A stretch of DNA of 64,000 nucleotides from contig JAWKLZ010000003.1 of NCBI GenBank assembly GCA_041392475.1, positions 951,501 through 1,015,500 on the forward strand, given 5' to 3'. The first letter of the stretch is position 1, and each line of letters opens with the position of its first letter. This DNA comes from Chitinophagales bacterium. Lineage in GTDB: Bacteria; Bacteroidota; Bacteroidia; Chitinophagales; UBA2359. This document shows positions 7,178 to 16,272 of this stretch, piece after piece. The position numbers were made by a program, and so were the translations under genes. Under the pieces are notes generated by a model, which was given only the letters and a program-made list of their open reading frames with translations, ran no database searches and was not told the origin of the DNA.

Positions 7178-9958
7178 TTAAAAATTTTGGATGTCAATAT
7201 TTTTTCCTGATATGCTGATGTGTGTATGTTTGTCGCTGAAAGATAGAGTAAAAGGCCCACTTTCATCTAAGTATTCTCTAATGGTTTCTTTGTATTTGTT
7301 GAACTTATCCGCAGGAATCGTTTTGCCATTTACTTTCGCATTTTTGCCATCGTATTTGATTTTAATTTGGTCATCATTTTTGTCAACCAAACCATCCTGT
7401 TGCAGCATTTTTCGGAGTTTGGAGGTCATCGTTTTCAAGTTTGATTCCGACATTTTCTCGTTTCCTTCTATTTCCAGTTCCATGGCATCTTCATAGACAT
7501 TCTCAAACTGGTGAAGTTCCTTTTCATACTCTCTCATGTTGTCCTCATACTCTTTGAAGTTAAATTCAAACTCCTTCATTTCTCCTTCAAAATTTTTCTC
7601 CCACTCCCTCATTTTTTGTTCATACTCCTTTTGATGTTGCTGCCATTCTTGTTGCCACTCCTGACCCCACTTTTGCTCCCATTTTTCACCCCACTCTTCC
7701 CACTTTTCAGCCCATTCCTTTTGTTTGTCTTCATCCCAATTTTGCTCCCATTTTTCACCCCACTCTTCCCACTTTTCAGTCCATTCCTTTTGTTTGTCTT
7801 CATCCCAATTTTGCTCCCATTTTTCACCCCACTCTTTCCATTTATTCGCCCATTCTTTTTGTTTGTCTTCATCCCAGCTTTGTTCCCACTTTTCACTCCA
7901 TCCTTCCCATTTATCCGCCCATTCTTCCATATTCTCCTCAAAAGCATCACGTTCTTTCTCATTCCATTCAAAATGACGTTCATGCACTTCCTCCAATTCG
8001 TCTTGCCATTCTTCCAATTCATCCTCATACCTCTCCAAAGTCTCCTCATAATCTCTCATAATTCGTTCTAACTCCACTTTATCTACATTCTCCACGTTTT
8101 GAAGGGACTCTCTCAATTTTTTCTGTTGAGCCACCAAAGAATCTCTAAGCGGCTTCAACTTTGCCCTCAGTTCTTGGTTTTTGATAGAATCCAAGCTCAT
8201 CGGAATTTTTAGCCTGATAACCCTTTTAGGAGCTTTGTTTTTAAATTTTACTTTGTCTTTATCCACATAGAAAATATCTGGTTTTTCACTGGCTATAAAC
8301 TTCCATACATCAGGCTGTTCTGCAATCAATACCCTAAGGTCTGGACCACCGTGAATAAATGCGGTGACATCTGGATGAACTTCAAACACCCCATTAAAAT
8401 TATAAAAGCCATTCATTTTTGGGAAAACAGGTGCTTGAGGAGGACTTGGCGCATTTGGAAACAAAGGTGCTTTGGGGCTTGCGGGTGTTTTCGGCAAAAC
8501 CAATATATCGGAATTGGGCAATGTATAGAAAGGAACAGTTGGCGGTATAGGCGGAGTTGGAAGCACTGTGTGAATGGGAGGGACAGGCGGGACAGGCGGG
8601 ACAGGCGGAATGGAAGGAACAACAACATAGCCATCTTTGGTTTTTACCACCAATTTTTCCACATTCTTTTCAATTTTCTGCACCTGTTTCTCAATTTTTT
8701 CCTCTGCCTTGCGCTGCTGTTTTTCTAAGCGTTTAATTCTTTTTTCAGCTCTTTTGGTAGAATCCGCAGTAAGTTCTACAAACACATCTCCGACATCCTC
8801 AGCCACCCATTTCAAGTCGTCCATCACCGAACCAATAAAAATACTCACCTCTTTTTCGGCCGCTTCAATCTTGGTATGAGAAGTCCAAGAAATCGCCAAA
8901 ACTGCGATGACCAACATCATTGAAGCTACCCAACCATCCACAGAGTTAAACTGTTTTTCGCTAGGGCTAAAAAGTCGTTGAATACGTGCCATCAAATTGT
9001 TTGCATTGCCATTTCCTGCAAAAGCAGCCGCCAAATAAGGCGTTTGTTGCTGGACCCTCAAATATTCTATTTCTGTCAATGCTTTGGCATATACCATGCG
9101 GTCGCCACACAAACGAATCGCCAAATCATCGCAGCAATGCTCACGAGTAGCCTGCATTTTGCCAGACAGCCACCACGAAGCAGGGTGGTAAAACAACACT
9201 ATTTCTGCCACAGATTGAAGAATATTCACCAGATAATCATTGCGGTAAATATGCGCCAATTCATGTGCCAAAATAGCCTCTACCTGCAATGGATTCAAAC
9301 CCGTCATAGCCCCTATCGGAAACAGAACAATTGGTTTGAAGTGACCAATCACCATAGGTGTAGAAATAGCCGTTGACTCCAACAAGCGAATCGTTTTTTT
9401 AACACCAATTTTCTCACAAATAACCACCAATTTTTGCTGCCAATGCGCTTCAACAGGTGATACATTGCGGCTTCGAAGCCGATGAATATACACAAAACCT
9501 CCAATGAATCGGATGCTAAACAACACACACCCCATCATCCACACCACCACAATCCAAGCCATGTAGTCATTCGCCATTGCAGATAAATCTGTAAAAAAGG
9601 CAGACACCGAAGTGTCCGCCTTCCGAATTTCGCTTGCAATGTTTTCATCTAAAAAAACCAATTCTACGATATCATTTTGTTCGTGTTGTGTTTTGGCAGG
9701 AACAATCCACTCCACCTTCGAAGGGTTCGGAGAATTGTTGTGCTTCAAATAAAAGAAAGTAGCCACACTACAGCCCAGCACTGCAAACAAGGCAGTCGTA
9801 TAAAGATTGTATTTCAATTTGGAGCTGGGATTTTTGAGCAAAGACAATACAAAAGCCACCACAACTACGACAACAGCACCCTGCCAAATCGAATGAAGAA
9901 TCGTCCAGCCAATCGCATTGACCAAAGATTCATTGAATATATTTTGAAGGTAATTCAT
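7178..9958 (-). CDS. BlaR1/MecR1-like M56 family membrane metallopeptidase with Trp-rich repeat tail
   Basis: M56 proteins sense a signal outside the cell and cleave the partner BlaI/MecI repressor. The start at 9958 (MNYLQNIF) is preferred over 10009 because homologues begin there; it gives 926 residues. Several membrane segments lie in the first 350 residues. The zinc site is HELAH at 232-236, followed by the EHCCDDLA segment. A last hydrophobic segment (MLVIAVLAISW) leads to an unusual C-terminal half. This has a basic coiled coil, a Pro-rich VPPVPP run, and about four copies of a 23-residue unit rich in W, E and K (core EKWEQNWDEDKQKEW, coded near 7660-7930). It ends with acidic helices and a small LSFSDKHTHISISGKNI domain. 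No penicillin-binding sensor domain is visible, so the signal is unknown. The repressor gene lies upstream at 10162. Confidence 0.88.
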   Translation of the reverse strand: MNYLQNIFNESLVNAIGWTILHSIWQGAVVVVVVAFVLSLLKNPSSKLKYNLYTTALFAVLGCSVATFFYLKHNNSPNPSKVEWIVPAKTQHEQNDIVELVFLDENIASEIRKADTSVSAFFTDLSAMANDYMAWIVVVWMMGCVLFSIRFIGGFVYIHRLRSRNVSPVEAHWQQKLVVICEKIGVKKTIRLLESTAISTPMVIGHFKPIVLFPIGAMTGLNPLQVEAILAHELAHIYRNDYLVNILQSVAEIVLFYHPASWWLSGKMQATREHCCDDLAIRLCGDRMVYAKALTEIEYLRVQQQTPYLAAAFAGNGNANNLMARIQRLFSPSEKQFNSVDGWVASMMLVIAVLAISWTSHTKIEAAEKEVSIFIGSVMDDLKWVAEDVGDVFVELTADSTKRAEKRIKRLEKQQRKAEEKIEKQVQKIEKNVEKLVVKTKDGYVVVPSIPPVPPVPPVPPIHTVLPTPPIPPTVPFYTLPNSDILVLPKTPASPKAPLFPNAPSPPQAPVFPKMNGFYNFNGVFEVHPDVTAFIHGGPDLRVLIAEQPDVWKFIASEKPDIFYVDKDKVKFKNKAPKRVIRLKIPMSLDSIKNQELRAKLKPLRDSLVAQQKKLRESLQNVENVDKVELERIMRDYEETLERYEDELEEWQDELEEVHERHFEWNEKERDAFEENMEEWADKWEGWSEKWEQSWDEDKQKEWANKWKEWGEKWEQNWDEDKQKEWTEKWEEWGEKWEQNWDEDKQKEWAEKWEEWGEKWEQKWGQEWQQEWQQHQKEYEQKMREWEKNFEGEMKEFEFNFKEYEDNMREYEKELHQFENVYEDAMELEIEGNEKMSESNLKTMTSKLRKMLQQDGLVDKNDDQIKIKYDGKNAKVNGKTIPADKFNKYKETIREYLDESGPFTLSFSDKHTHISISGKNIDIQNF
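7660..7935 (-). repeat. In-gene 69-bp tandem repeats coding for Trp/Glu-rich units
   Basis: Four adjoining units of 69 bp (23 codons), with period words such as CCCATTTTTCACCCCACTC, encode KWxEWGEKWEQNWDEDKQKE-type segments in the M56 protease. The central units are nearly identical at DNA level, and the outer ones are more diverged. Confidence 0.8.
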
Positions 9959-10023
9959 GTTTTTTGGGGTTTGGTGATAAAAAATAAATGAAAAATGGTT
10001 CGTTGACAAAATCTGTGATTTGA

Positions 10024-10105
10024 GACTTCGGAAGTTTGCCGCTTACAAAATCAAAAAACTATTTCGCTAAAAATTAACCTCTTATAAAATGAAACTTCCG
10101 AAGTC
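10024..10105. repeat. Inverted repeat between repressor and protease genes
   Basis: GACTTCGGAAGTTT at 10024-10037 and AAACTTCCGAAGTC at 10092-10105 are perfect 14-bp inverted repeats separated by 54 nt. The element lies in the gap between the BlaI-like and BlaR1-like genes and could form a stem-loop in their shared transcript. It may instead be a small palindromic insertion. Confidence 0.65.
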
Positions 10106-10161
10106 TTTATTGCTTCCACAAAAATTGTCACAGAACCTGAAAAATAAAGGGATGTAGAATC

Positions 10162-10557
10162 TTAATCACCCGTCTTATCTTCCAATTCGTCTAAAAATTC
10201 ACGTATTTGCTGCAATTCCTCAGAAGTCGTTTCGCTCCTACCCAATGCTTGCATCACCAGTTTCATGGCAGAACCTTTGAAGGTCGTATCCAAAAAACGC
10301 TCTAAAAGAGAATTTTGGGCCACTTTTTCACTCACATTGGCTTGGTAAATATGCGTGCGACTCGAATCATCTCGTACAACCAAATCCTTTTCATTCATCA
10401 ATTGCATGATTTTTAGCGTAGTCGTATAACCAATTTCTTTCTTATCATTGGGTCGCTTATCGTTCAACAAGTCATTGACCTGTCTCACAGTACATGCTCC
10501 TTGTTCCCACAAGATTTGTAGGATTTCCAATTCTGCTTCGGTGGGTTTTGATTTCAT
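10162..10557 (-). CDS. BlaI/MecI/CopY family transcriptional repressor
   Basis: This 131-residue protein is a winged-helix repressor of the penicillinase-repressor family. The ATG at 10557 (MKSKPTEAELEILQILWEQG) is chosen because family members start there; an in-frame ATG at 10635 would add 26 atypical residues. It has the conserved TxAELEIL helix, the recognition region around TVRQVNDLL and GYTTTLKIMQLMNEKDLV, and a C-terminal dimerisation and cleavage part ending in EFLDELE. It sits 204 nt upstream of the M56 protease gene in the same direction, the usual repressor-protease pair. Three matching palindromes upstream (10706-10779) are its likely operators, so it should repress itself and the protease. 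Confidence 0.93.
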   Translation of the reverse strand: MKSKPTEAELEILQILWEQGACTVRQVNDLLNDKRPNDKKEIGYTTTLKIMQLMNEKDLVVRDDSSRTHIYQANVSEKVAQNSLLERFLDTTFKGSAMKLVMQALGRSETTSEELQQIREFLDELEDKTGD

Positions 10558-10705
10558 AAATAAAAATTCATTTGAGTACATTTCTGAAAAAAGGTGTCGG
10601 AGTGATTTTTTGCTTGCTTTCCGACACCTAACCAATAGAAATCGTGATTAGAAATACTATATTTTTGGATAATTGTATTTCGCAAAATAATCAGGTCAAT
10701 TCATC

Positions 10706-10779
10706 TACGATTACTTTCGTACCTCAAAGATATACGAAGTATTTCGTAATAGCAAATCTTTTTTACGAAAAATTTCGTA
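10706..10779 (-). promoter_or_regulatory. Promoter with three BlaI-type operator palindromes
   Basis: Three 16-bp sites share the form TACGA-N6-TCGTA: TACGATTACTTTCGTA (10706-10721), TACGAAGTATTTCGTA (10733-10748) and TACGAAAAATTTCGTA (10764-10779). Their starts are 27 and 31 bp apart, about three helical turns. A promoter on the minus strand fits between them: TTG at 10755-10753, 20 nt, then TATCTTTG at 10732-10725. One site thus lies between the two promoter elements, one just upstream, and one over the expected transcription start. This is a textbook layout for repression of the 10557 gene. Confidence 0.75.
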
Positions 10780-11159
10780 CTTCTGCTATTTTGCCATTTT
10801 TTTCAATCTGAATTCGTTAATAATAAATTGGTTTACAAATGTTTAGAATCGAAGGCTAAAATTTGTTAAATTACTTTCAACTTTTCAGGCGAGAATATGT
10901 TAGTTTTCCGTCTTACAACTTTATTGAAATACATTACCAAAATCTGCATACCCGAAAAAGGAAATCATTTATTTAATTTTCAGAAAATTTTGAAAATTAA
11001 AATGAACCATCGTATATTGTGGTTGTATTAATAAGCAGTATTGAAGAGATAAATGGCAAATGAGCAATCGGTTTGCCTTTTTTATTTTTTACAAAATATT
11101 GATTATCAATTAAAAAAATGGTCAATACCAATTCTTCCATAATTTTTGAAATACTTGTT

Positions 11160-11167
11160 TATTTTTG
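11160..11167 (+). promoter_or_regulatory. TAnnTTTG promoter element before mvaA
   Basis: TATTTTTG matches the Bacteroidota -7 element about 95 nt before the ATG at 11263. No TTG is found at the usual distance, so the call is weak. Confidence 0.3.
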
Positions 11168-11262
11168 CACTCTGCAAATTCATTTACTCAACATTCTCAA
11201 ATTTATTACCACCAATTATTTTACGCCATAAATAGCTTGATTTTAATTTTAATTCAACATCC

Positions 11263-12603
11263 ATGAGAAGCAAAGACAAAATGATTTCGGGTTTTTCTAA
11301 GTTGGGCAAAAGAGAAAAAATTGCTTGGCTATTGAAGCACTTTTTCACCTCCAATCCAATCGAAGTCACCAGAGAATTTGCCAGCTTTTGGCATACCAAC
11401 GAGGAAGCCCAAAACATGTTTGATGGCATCAGTGAAAACACCATCACCAACTTCTACATGCCTTTTGGCGTAGCTCCCAACTTTTTGATAGACGGCAAGT
11501 TGTATTGTGTGCCGATGGTCATTGAAGAAAGTTCAGTCGTTGCAGCTGCTTCTAGTGGCGCAAAATTTTGGCTCGATAGAGGTGGTTTTCACACCGACAT
11601 TGTTTCGACCATTAAGCCTGGTCACGTACATTTTATGTGGAAAGGAGAGCCGTACAAAATGTTCCAATTTTTTGACAGTATCCGAGCCGATTTACGTTTT
11701 GGCGTGAAGGATATGACCTGCAATATGGAGAAAAGAGGAGGAGGTATAAAAACCATTGAGTTGCTGCATTGCCCCGAAATTGAAGAAGGCTACTACCAAA
11801 TCAGGGTTGATTTTGAAACCTGCGATGCGATGGGAGCCAATTTTATCAACTCAGTCTTAGAAGAATTTGGCAGCATATTGAAGGAAAAAGCCGAGGCCCA
11901 CTTTAAAGGCAAAGAAAAAGAAGTGAATGTCATTATGGCTATTTTGTCCAATTACACGCCCGAATGTTTGGTGCGGGCTTGGGTAGAATGTCCCATTGAA
12001 GATCTCGGAGACTTTCCCAATAATATCTCAGCAGCCGAATTTGCCTACAAATTTAACCAAGCTATTCACATTGCTCGAAATGACCGATTCAGAGCAACAA
12101 CCCATAATAAAGGCATTTTCAACGGAATAGATGCTGTTGTAATCGCTACGGGAAACGATTTTAGAGCCGTTGAAGCCTGTGGTCATGCCTATGCTTCCAA
12201 AGATGGTCACTATCGTTCTTTGTCTAATTGCATCCTTGAAGATGGCATGTTTCGGTTTTCCATCGAAATTCCGTTGGCAATCGGTACAATCGGCGGCTTG
12301 ACCAAAATTCATCCACTTGCAAGGCGTTCCTTGGAATTGCTCGGCAATCCATCGGCGGAGGAATTGATGAGCATTGTGGCAACTGCTGGTTTGGCACAAA
12401 ACTTTGCAGCAGTGCGTTCTTTGGTGACTACGGGCATTCAAAAAGGACACATGAAAATGCACCTCAACAACATTCTCTCTCACTTTGCCGCAACTCCCAA
12501 AGAACGAGAATTTGCAGTAGCGCACTTTAGCGATAAGTTGATTTCGTTTACAGCTGTTCGAGAGTTTTTGGTGGAATATCGGTCGCAGCAGATTGCTTGG
12601 TAA
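11263..12603 (+). CDS. mvaA: Hydroxymethylglutaryl-CoA reductase, class II type
   Basis: The enzyme reduces HMG-CoA to mevalonate, the committed step of the mevalonate route to isoprenoids. The 446-residue sequence has the bacterial class II signatures: MPFGVAPNFLIDGKL near 66-80, EESSVVAAAS at 88-97, DAMGAN near 188, THNKG with catalytic Lys283, GND with Asp299, and GHMKMHL with His396. It lacks the membrane anchor of eukaryotic class I enzymes. A GHMP kinase of the same pathway follows 164 nt downstream in the same direction. The cofactor (NADH or NADPH) cannot be assigned with confidence. ATG 11263 is used; ATG 11281 is also possible. Confidence 0.93.
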   Translation: MRSKDKMISGFSKLGKREKIAWLLKHFFTSNPIEVTREFASFWHTNEEAQNMFDGISENTITNFYMPFGVAPNFLIDGKLYCVPMVIEESSVVAAASSGAKFWLDRGGFHTDIVSTIKPGHVHFMWKGEPYKMFQFFDSIRADLRFGVKDMTCNMEKRGGGIKTIELLHCPEIEEGYYQIRVDFETCDAMGANFINSVLEEFGSILKEKAEAHFKGKEKEVNVIMAILSNYTPECLVRAWVECPIEDLGDFPNNISAAEFAYKFNQAIHIARNDRFRATTHNKGIFNGIDAVVIATGNDFRAVEACGHAYASKDGHYRSLSNCILEDGMFRFSIEIPLAIGTIGGLTKIHPLARRSLELLGNPSAEELMSIVATAGLAQNFAAVRSLVTTGIQKGHMKMHLNNILSHFAATPKEREFAVAHFSDKLISFTAVREFLVEYRSQQIAW

Positions 12604-12661
12604 GTTGGTGATTGGTTTATTAGTACCGTATAACGAAAGTTTTTTTTTCACAATTCCGCTT

Positions 12662-12740
12662 CAACTGTTGGCAAGGTCTTCAACCGTTGCCAAAGTTTCG
12701 CTTAGTTAGCCAAAAAAACTCCGTGCCTCAGCGTTCAAAA
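12662..12740. repeat. Two dispersed intergenic repeats (TTTGGCAAC half element, CTCYGYG element)
   Basis: Positions 12662-12700 are the reverse complement of the first half of the element found complete at 58386, 60772 and 61914 (CAACTGTTGGCAAGG ... CAACCGTTGCCAAAG). Positions 12712-12740 (AAAAAAACTCCGTGCCTCAG) belong to the second family seen at 56215, 56343, 59575 and 62025. The two families also sit side by side near 56.3 and 62.0 kb. Confidence 0.7.
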
Positions 12741-12766
12741 TCCCACTCCAAATAAGCAAAAAAAAC

Positions 12767-13693
12767 ATGCTTCAATTCCATTCCAACGGTAAACTTTTAC
12801 TCACTGGCGAATACTACGTCTTAGAAGGTGCAAAAGCCCTCGCTATCCCCACCAAATTTGGGCAAACATTGGAGGTCGAAAATAGGGCAATTGAAGCAGG
12901 AGAAACACCTAGCTTGCAGTGGAAAAGCTATGATGTAGAGGGAAATGTGTGGTTAAATGCCACCTTCAATTTGATTGATCTTCAAATCCTTACTGCAATT
13001 GGAGAAGGCGCAGAAAGGCTGCAACAAATACTCCAACAAGCCCGAAAGCAAAACCCCAATTTCCTTCAATCAAAGACAAACATTGAAGTAAAAACAAAGC
13101 TACAATTCCCTCGAAATTGGGGTTTGGGAAGCAGTTCTACCTTGATTAGCAATATTGCACGATGGGCTAATATTGATGCCTTTGAATTGTTGGAAAACAC
13201 CTTTGGAGGGTCGGGTTACGACATCGCTTGCGCCCAAAGCGACCGAGCCATTTTGTACCAAAAAAAGCCCACACTTCAATTTCAAAAAACAGATTTTCAC
13301 CCACCCTTTCACGACCAACTCTACTTCGTTCACCTCAACAAAAAACAAAACTCAAGAGATGCCATCCGCTATTTTTACGAACAAGATTCCACTACTCGCC
13401 AAAAAAATATTGAAGTGATGAACGGTATTACCGAGGATATGCTAAAAACAGAGCATTTGTTTGATTTTGAAATCTTTCTACAAATGCACGAACTAATCGT
13501 TGCCAAAAGTTTGCAGCTCAAAATGGTAAAAGACCTGTATTTTGCAGATTATTGGGGAACTGTTAAATCATTGGGAGCTTGGGGAGGTGATTTCGTATTG
13601 GCGACTTCACGCCTATCTGAAGAAAAAACGTTGGCTTACTTTGAAAGAAAAGGCTTTGAGACCATATTGAGGTGGGAGGAAATGGTTTTCTGA
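12767..13693 (+). CDS. GYDIA family GHMP kinase (mevalonate pathway)
   Basis: This 308-residue protein belongs to the GHMP kinases (galactose, homoserine, mevalonate, phosphomevalonate kinases). It begins HSNGKLLLTGEYYVLEGAKA, the family's N-terminal substrate motif. It has the ATP-binding loop GLGSSSTLISN near residues 125-135 and the GGSGYDIACA motif near 145-155 that names the GYDIA subgroup. That subgroup is typical of Bacteroidota that lack classical mevalonate or phosphomevalonate kinases. Its position directly after HMG-CoA reductase supports a role in phosphorylating mevalonate or phosphomevalonate. Which of the two is not settled by the sequence. Confidence 0.9.
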   Translation: MLQFHSNGKLLLTGEYYVLEGAKALAIPTKFGQTLEVENRAIEAGETPSLQWKSYDVEGNVWLNATFNLIDLQILTAIGEGAERLQQILQQARKQNPNFLQSKTNIEVKTKLQFPRNWGLGSSSTLISNIARWANIDAFELLENTFGGSGYDIACAQSDRAILYQKKPTLQFQKTDFHPPFHDQLYFVHLNKKQNSRDAIRYFYEQDSTTRQKNIEVMNGITEDMLKTEHLFDFEIFLQMHELIVAKSLQLKMVKDLYFADYWGTVKSLGAWGGDFVLATSRLSEEKTLAYFERKGFETILRWEEMVF

Positions 13694-13774
13694 ATAGAAA
13701 ATCTGCAAAATCCTCCAAAAACTACACTGTACAAGAAAATCTGCGCCATCCTAAAATCCTCAAAAATCTGCGAT

Positions 13775-16171
13775 TTAGAACCGAAAATTATATGTCACCG
13801 ATGGAATAATCGGAAACAAAGAAGTTTGTTTGGCAACATATTTTACCCTTTGCGCCTCATTTCCTTGACTGTTGATATAGGTTTCCACTTCATTGTCGAA
13901 GTAAATAAAAAACGGATTGCGACGGCTGTAGAGGTTGTAAACATTGAAGACCAATTCGGATTTCCAGCGTTTTTTGCTCTCGTATTTTTTAATCAAACCC
14001 ACATCCAAACGGTGATAGGGAGCCATGCGAAAAGCATTTCTCTCCTCATAAATCGGAATGATTTCGGGGTCAGCACCACGAATGCCGTAATTGAAAAAAC
14101 GCCCTACGGGTAAGTCATAGGTTACACCCGTTTGATAGGTGAAATTAACACTCAGCGACCAGTTGTTTTTCAATTGATGTTGTGCAACAGCATTGAGGAC
14201 ATGGCGGCGATCGTAGGTAAACGGGAAAGCGATGCCTCCGTTGAGTTCGTCAAATTGTCGCTTAGACCAAGACAAAGTATAAGCCAACCAGCCTGTTGTT
14301 TTGCCTTTCGTTTTCTGCAATTGGAACTCTGCTCCATAGGTCCAACCTTTGCCGACTGTCAAACGTTCGTGGTAATTTTCGTCAATAAACAAGAAAGGCG
14401 CACCGTTTTTGTAGTCCAACTGATTGTCCAGCCATTTGTAGTAATATTCGTTGGTCAAACTGAATTGATCGTTCAAAATCAAGCGGTTCCATCCCACCGA
14501 AACTTGGTCGGATAGCTGAGGGGCAATGTTTTTGTTGGAAGGGAAAATGGGGTCTAAAAAACTCAAATGACTGAATTTGACCTGATGCAGATATTGCGCC
14601 ATGCGTGCGTAGCTGCTTTTGATGGCAGTGCGCTCATCAAGTTGATAGCTCAAGGCAAGGCGGGGTTCGATGTTGTGAAAAGTTGTGCGTTCTTCGGTGA
14701 TGAAAGTCGAATAACGCAATCCAATTTTTGCAGTTAGCTTGCTGTTCAGTTTCCATTTATCGAGCGCATAAACTGCAATTTCTTCCGCATCGTATTTTTG
14801 CTCTTTGCTGATGCTGCTCGTTGCCAATTCTTCATCTGCCACCACTGTTCCCGAACTAAATTCGGTCGGTTGAATGTCGTTGTGCGTCAATTGTGCGCCA
14901 AATTGAAGGTGGTGTTTGTTGCTAAGAAAGTAGTCAAAATCTTGCTTCAGGCTATAGGTATAAGTGTTGGCAGCACTGCGAAAAAAGAAGAAATCGTTGA
15001 AATTGAAGCGGTCTTTGTAGTCAAATTTACTGGCTATCAGTGCCGTATTGGAGAACAATCGTGGATTGAAGACATGGTTCCATCGAAGCGTACCCGTGAG
15101 GTTTCCCCAATCCAAATCATAGGTACTATTGGCGGAAGAACCACTGTTTTCATCAAAAACCACATTGAGTTTGTCCCGTCCAAAATAACCACTCAAATAC
15201 ACACGGTCTTTGTCGCCAAGAATAAAATTGACTTTCGCATTGAGGTCATAAAAGAAGTAGTTCGGAATTTGTTGATCGTCGGGTAGTTGTTTGTTTACAG
15301 CAGGAATAAACAAATCCGCATAAGTCCGACGTGCGCTGATTACGAAAGAAGATTTGTCTTTCACTATCGGCCCCTCCAAAGACAACCTCGAAGCAATCAA
15401 TCCAATACCACCCTGTCCTTTAAACTCTTTCATATTGCCCTCTCGCATCTGAATGTCAATGACCGACGACAAACGTCCTCCATAACGTGCGGGAAAGTCG
15501 CTCTTATAGATTTCGAGATTTTTGACTATATCGGAATTGAAGGTGCTGAAAAAACCAAAAAAGTGTTCGGGATTGTAAACCGTTGCTTCATCCAACAAAA
15601 TCAAATTTTGGTCATATCCGCCCCCCCTCACAAAAATGCCACTCGTTCCCTCCGAACCACCTTGCACACCCGCCGACAACTGCACGACCTTCAACAAATC
15701 GGTTTCACCCAACACCATCGGAATCGCCTTGATGCTTTTCGCCGTAATTTTCTGTTTACCCATCTGCACTTCTTCAATGAGTTGGCGGTTCGCATCTTCT
15801 GTCACCACGATTTCCTGCAATAGTTCGGAGTTGACATCGAGCAGAAGGGTCAGTTCTTGATCTTTGTTGGGGAGGATTCGCTTTTGCAGGTTTTGATAAC
15901 CAATGTAGCTAATTATCAGGGTAATGGAGTCATTGGATTGTGGTATTTTCAAGGCATAATAACCATACAAATTGGTTGTTGCACCTGTTTGAAGTTCTTT
16001 GATATAGACATTTGCACCAATGAGCGTTTCAAGACTTTGTTGGTCTTTGATATAGCCACTTAGTGTAATACTTGAAGCTTTTTGAGGAGATTGGGATAGG
16101 AGAGGAGTACCCCAAAAAAAGGTGAGGATTAGTATAAATATGCTTGGTAATTTTAGGTGCAATTGTCGCAT
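13775..16171 (-). CDS. TonB-dependent outer membrane receptor with carboxypeptidase-like regulatory domain
   Basis: A 798-residue outer membrane transporter. It has a signal peptide (to about residue 27, LLSQ) and an N-terminal CarboxypepD_reg-like domain (ITLSGYIKDQQSLETLIGAN, about 35-115). The plug domain (about 120-240) includes GETDLLKVVQLSAGVQGGSE, GIFVRGGGYDQNLILLDEA and YGGRLSSVIDIQMREGN. A 22-strand-type beta barrel follows and ends in an aromatic C-terminal strand (SVTYNFRF). The class imports siderophores, cobalamin or oligomers with TonB-ExbBD energy. No SusD partner is adjacent, so the substrate is unknown. It ends about 80 nt from the convergent GHMP kinase. Confidence 0.92.
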   Translation of the reverse strand: MRQLHLKLPSIFILILTFFWGTPLLSQSPQKASSITLSGYIKDQQSLETLIGANVYIKELQTGATTNLYGYYALKIPQSNDSITLIISYIGYQNLQKRILPNKDQELTLLLDVNSELLQEIVVTEDANRQLIEEVQMGKQKITAKSIKAIPMVLGETDLLKVVQLSAGVQGGSEGTSGIFVRGGGYDQNLILLDEATVYNPEHFFGFFSTFNSDIVKNLEIYKSDFPARYGGRLSSVIDIQMREGNMKEFKGQGGIGLIASRLSLEGPIVKDKSSFVISARRTYADLFIPAVNKQLPDDQQIPNYFFYDLNAKVNFILGDKDRVYLSGYFGRDKLNVVFDENSGSSANSTYDLDWGNLTGTLRWNHVFNPRLFSNTALIASKFDYKDRFNFNDFFFFRSAANTYTYSLKQDFDYFLSNKHHLQFGAQLTHNDIQPTEFSSGTVVADEELATSSISKEQKYDAEEIAVYALDKWKLNSKLTAKIGLRYSTFITEERTTFHNIEPRLALSYQLDERTAIKSSYARMAQYLHQVKFSHLSFLDPIFPSNKNIAPQLSDQVSVGWNRLILNDQFSLTNEYYYKWLDNQLDYKNGAPFLFIDENYHERLTVGKGWTYGAEFQLQKTKGKTTGWLAYTLSWSKRQFDELNGGIAFPFTYDRRHVLNAVAQHQLKNNWSLSVNFTYQTGVTYDLPVGRFFNYGIRGADPEIIPIYEERNAFRMAPYHRLDVGLIKKYESKKRWKSELVFNVYNLYSRRNPFFIYFDNEVETYINSQGNEAQRVKYVAKQTSLFPIIPSVTYNFRF

Positions 16172-16272
16172 GGCTGAAAATGTTGGTTTTGTTGGCTGAA
16201 CTTCAAAAGCTTACAAGACTATTGAAGTTTGTGATGACTGCAATGTGTTGCTAAGTTAGAAGAAAAAATCAA

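Larger units (their letters stand above)
10558..11262. other. Intergenic region holding two divergent promoters
   Basis: The 705-bp gap between the repressor start and the HMG-CoA reductase start contains the operator cluster at 10706-10779 and a TAnnTTTG box at 11160-11167. The remainder is AT-rich with no coding signal seen. Confidence 0.5.

Noticed and set aside
7511..8071. A 186-codon plus-strand frame with Leu/Phe-rich repeats
   Set aside because: Antisense of the Trp/Glu-rich repeats of the M56 protease. The reading frame on the minus strand has clear domains, this one none.
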